Assembly (NCBI GenBank): GCA_007128865.1 | Contig: SKWP01000350.1 | Location: 1-13,550, forward strand | DNA: 13,550 nt | Origin: Paracoccaceae bacterium | Lineage (GTDB): Bacteria > Pseudomonadota > Alphaproteobacteria > Rhodobacterales > Rhodobacteraceae | Reading direction: 5' to 3' | Shown: piece by piece, positions 13,028-13,550 of the stretch | How positions within the stretch are numbered: position 1 is the stretch's first letter | How the letters are laid out: the number at the start of each line of letters is the position of its first letter | The notes under the pieces: generated by a model | What the model was told of the DNA's origin: nothing | Seen by the model: the letters and a program-made list of their open reading frames with translations, nothing else | Database searches by the model: none | Program-made: the position numbers and the translations under genes

Positions 13028-13550
13028 ATGAAAGAAATCGCATTCCTTCTCAACGGCTCACCGGTGCGGATCGCCGGCGCGTCGCCCACCGCCACCCTGC
13101 TCGACTGGCTGCGCGATCATCGCGGCCTGACCGGCACCAAGGAAGGCTGCAACGAAGGCGACTGCGGCGCCTGCACGGTGATGGTCACCGATGCGGGCGG
13201 CGTGCGCGCCCTCAACGCCTGCATCCTGTTGCTGCCGCAACTGCATGGCCGGGCGGTGCGCACCGTCGAGGGCATCGCCGGCCCCGACGGCAGCCTGCAC
13301 CCGGTCCAGCAGGCGATGGTGGATCACCACGCCAGCCAGTGCGGCTTCTGCACGCCGGGTTTCGTGGTGTCGATGGCGGTGGCGCATCTGCAGGGCCGGC
13401 GCGACCACGACACGGTGCTGGCCGGCAACCTCTGCCGCTGCACGGGCTATGCCCCCATCGTCCGCGCGGCCGAGGCCGCGGCCGCAGCACCGGTGCCCGA
13501 CTGGATGCGCGCCGACGCCAGGGCGCTTGCCGGGTCTGCGGATTTCACCC
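13028..13550 (+). CDS. xdhA: Xanthine dehydrogenase small subunit, N-terminal part (cut by window end)
   Basis: The small subunit of the two-subunit bacterial xanthine dehydrogenase, which oxidises hypoxanthine and xanthine to urate. The visible 174 residues carry both 2Fe-2S domains. The plant-ferredoxin-like cluster has C41, C46 and C49 in KEGCNEGDCGACTV plus C65 in LNACIL. The helical second domain has C105 and C108 in SQCGFCTPGF, and C136 and C138 in NLCRCTGY. The reading frame stays open to the window edge, just before the FAD domain expected next in XdhA. The Fe-S half closely resembles R. capsulatus XdhA as I remember it. Because this half alone is shared with other molybdenum hydroxylases, other members of the family are possible, but the N-terminal position and long open frame favour XdhA. 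xdhB and xdhC would be expected beyond the edge. ATG 13028 has no clear Shine-Dalgarno. Confidence 0.9.
   Translation, partial: MKEIAFLLNGSPVRIAGASPTATLLDWLRDHRGLTGTKEGCNEGDCGACTVMVTDAGGVRALNACILLLPQLHGRAVRTVEGIAGPDGSLHPVQQAMVDHHASQCGFCTPGFVVSMAVAHLQGRRDHDTVLAGNLCRCTGYAPIVRAAEAAAAAPVPDWMRADARALAGSADFT

Noticed and set aside
9222..13031. A 1269-codon open frame on the + strand opposite dnaE
   Set aside because: It is the antisense of a fully motif-supported dnaE. Its translation is rich in Arg, His, Gln and Gly with no recognisable domain, as expected from strong third-position GC bias keeping the opposite strand free of stops.

Overview
The window is high-GC proteobacterial DNA with dense gene packing. 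It most likely comes from an alphaproteobacterium of the Rhodobacterales (Rhodobacter/Paracoccus/Rhodovulum-like). This rests on the character of PyrE, DnaB and DnaE, on a XdhA N-terminus that resembles the Rhodobacter capsulatus enzyme as I remember it, and on an intergenic hairpin element (78-133) of a kind I recall from that family. No database search was possible.

Layout. Left block (+): pyrC (214-1278) and pyrE (1278-1952) overlap by one base and encode two steps of pyrimidine synthesis. They are followed, after a 261-bp control region, by dnaB (2214-3704), the replicative helicase, which starts at TTG behind a strong Shine-Dalgarno. Middle block: a GntR/FCD regulator (3714-4424, -) lies tail-to-tail with dnaB and diverges from a gamma-glutamyltransferase-family gene (4655-6376, +). 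That gene converges on an AbrB-family membrane protein (6461-7546, -). A 281-bp spacer rich in dyads separates the membrane protein from a divergent single-domain rhodanese (7828-8253, +). Right block (-): a D-2-hydroxyacid dehydrogenase (8331-9290) sits downstream of dnaE, the replicative DNA polymerase III alpha subunit (9375-12815). Divergent from dnaE, the start of xdhA (13028 to the window edge) encodes the 2Fe-2S part of xanthine dehydrogenase.

How the genes work together. pyrC/pyrE supply UMP precursors; dnaB and dnaE are core replication genes, lying about 6 kb apart. The regulator, GGT-like hydrolase and AbrB-like protein look like a small accessory catabolic or transport module, but their link is inferred from position only. 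No rRNA, tRNA, CRISPR array, insertion sequence or phage gene was seen.

Most of the window is ordinary housekeeping. The points I think deserve attention are: (i) the dnaB control region, where a DnaA-box-like 9-mer, an exact GTTC-N7-GTTC (alphaproteobacterial LexA box pattern) and a candidate promoter lie within 75 bp; (ii) a GGT-family enzyme that keeps the autoprocessing Thr but has lost nearly all residues that hold the gamma-glutamyl group, and that lacks a signal peptide; (iii) a 14-bp-stem hairpin directly in front of abrB; (iv) a dnaE start with no Shine-Dalgarno and a -10-like hexamer at leaderless spacing; and (v) clustered CGGCAG/CTGCCG repeats between dnaE and xdhA.
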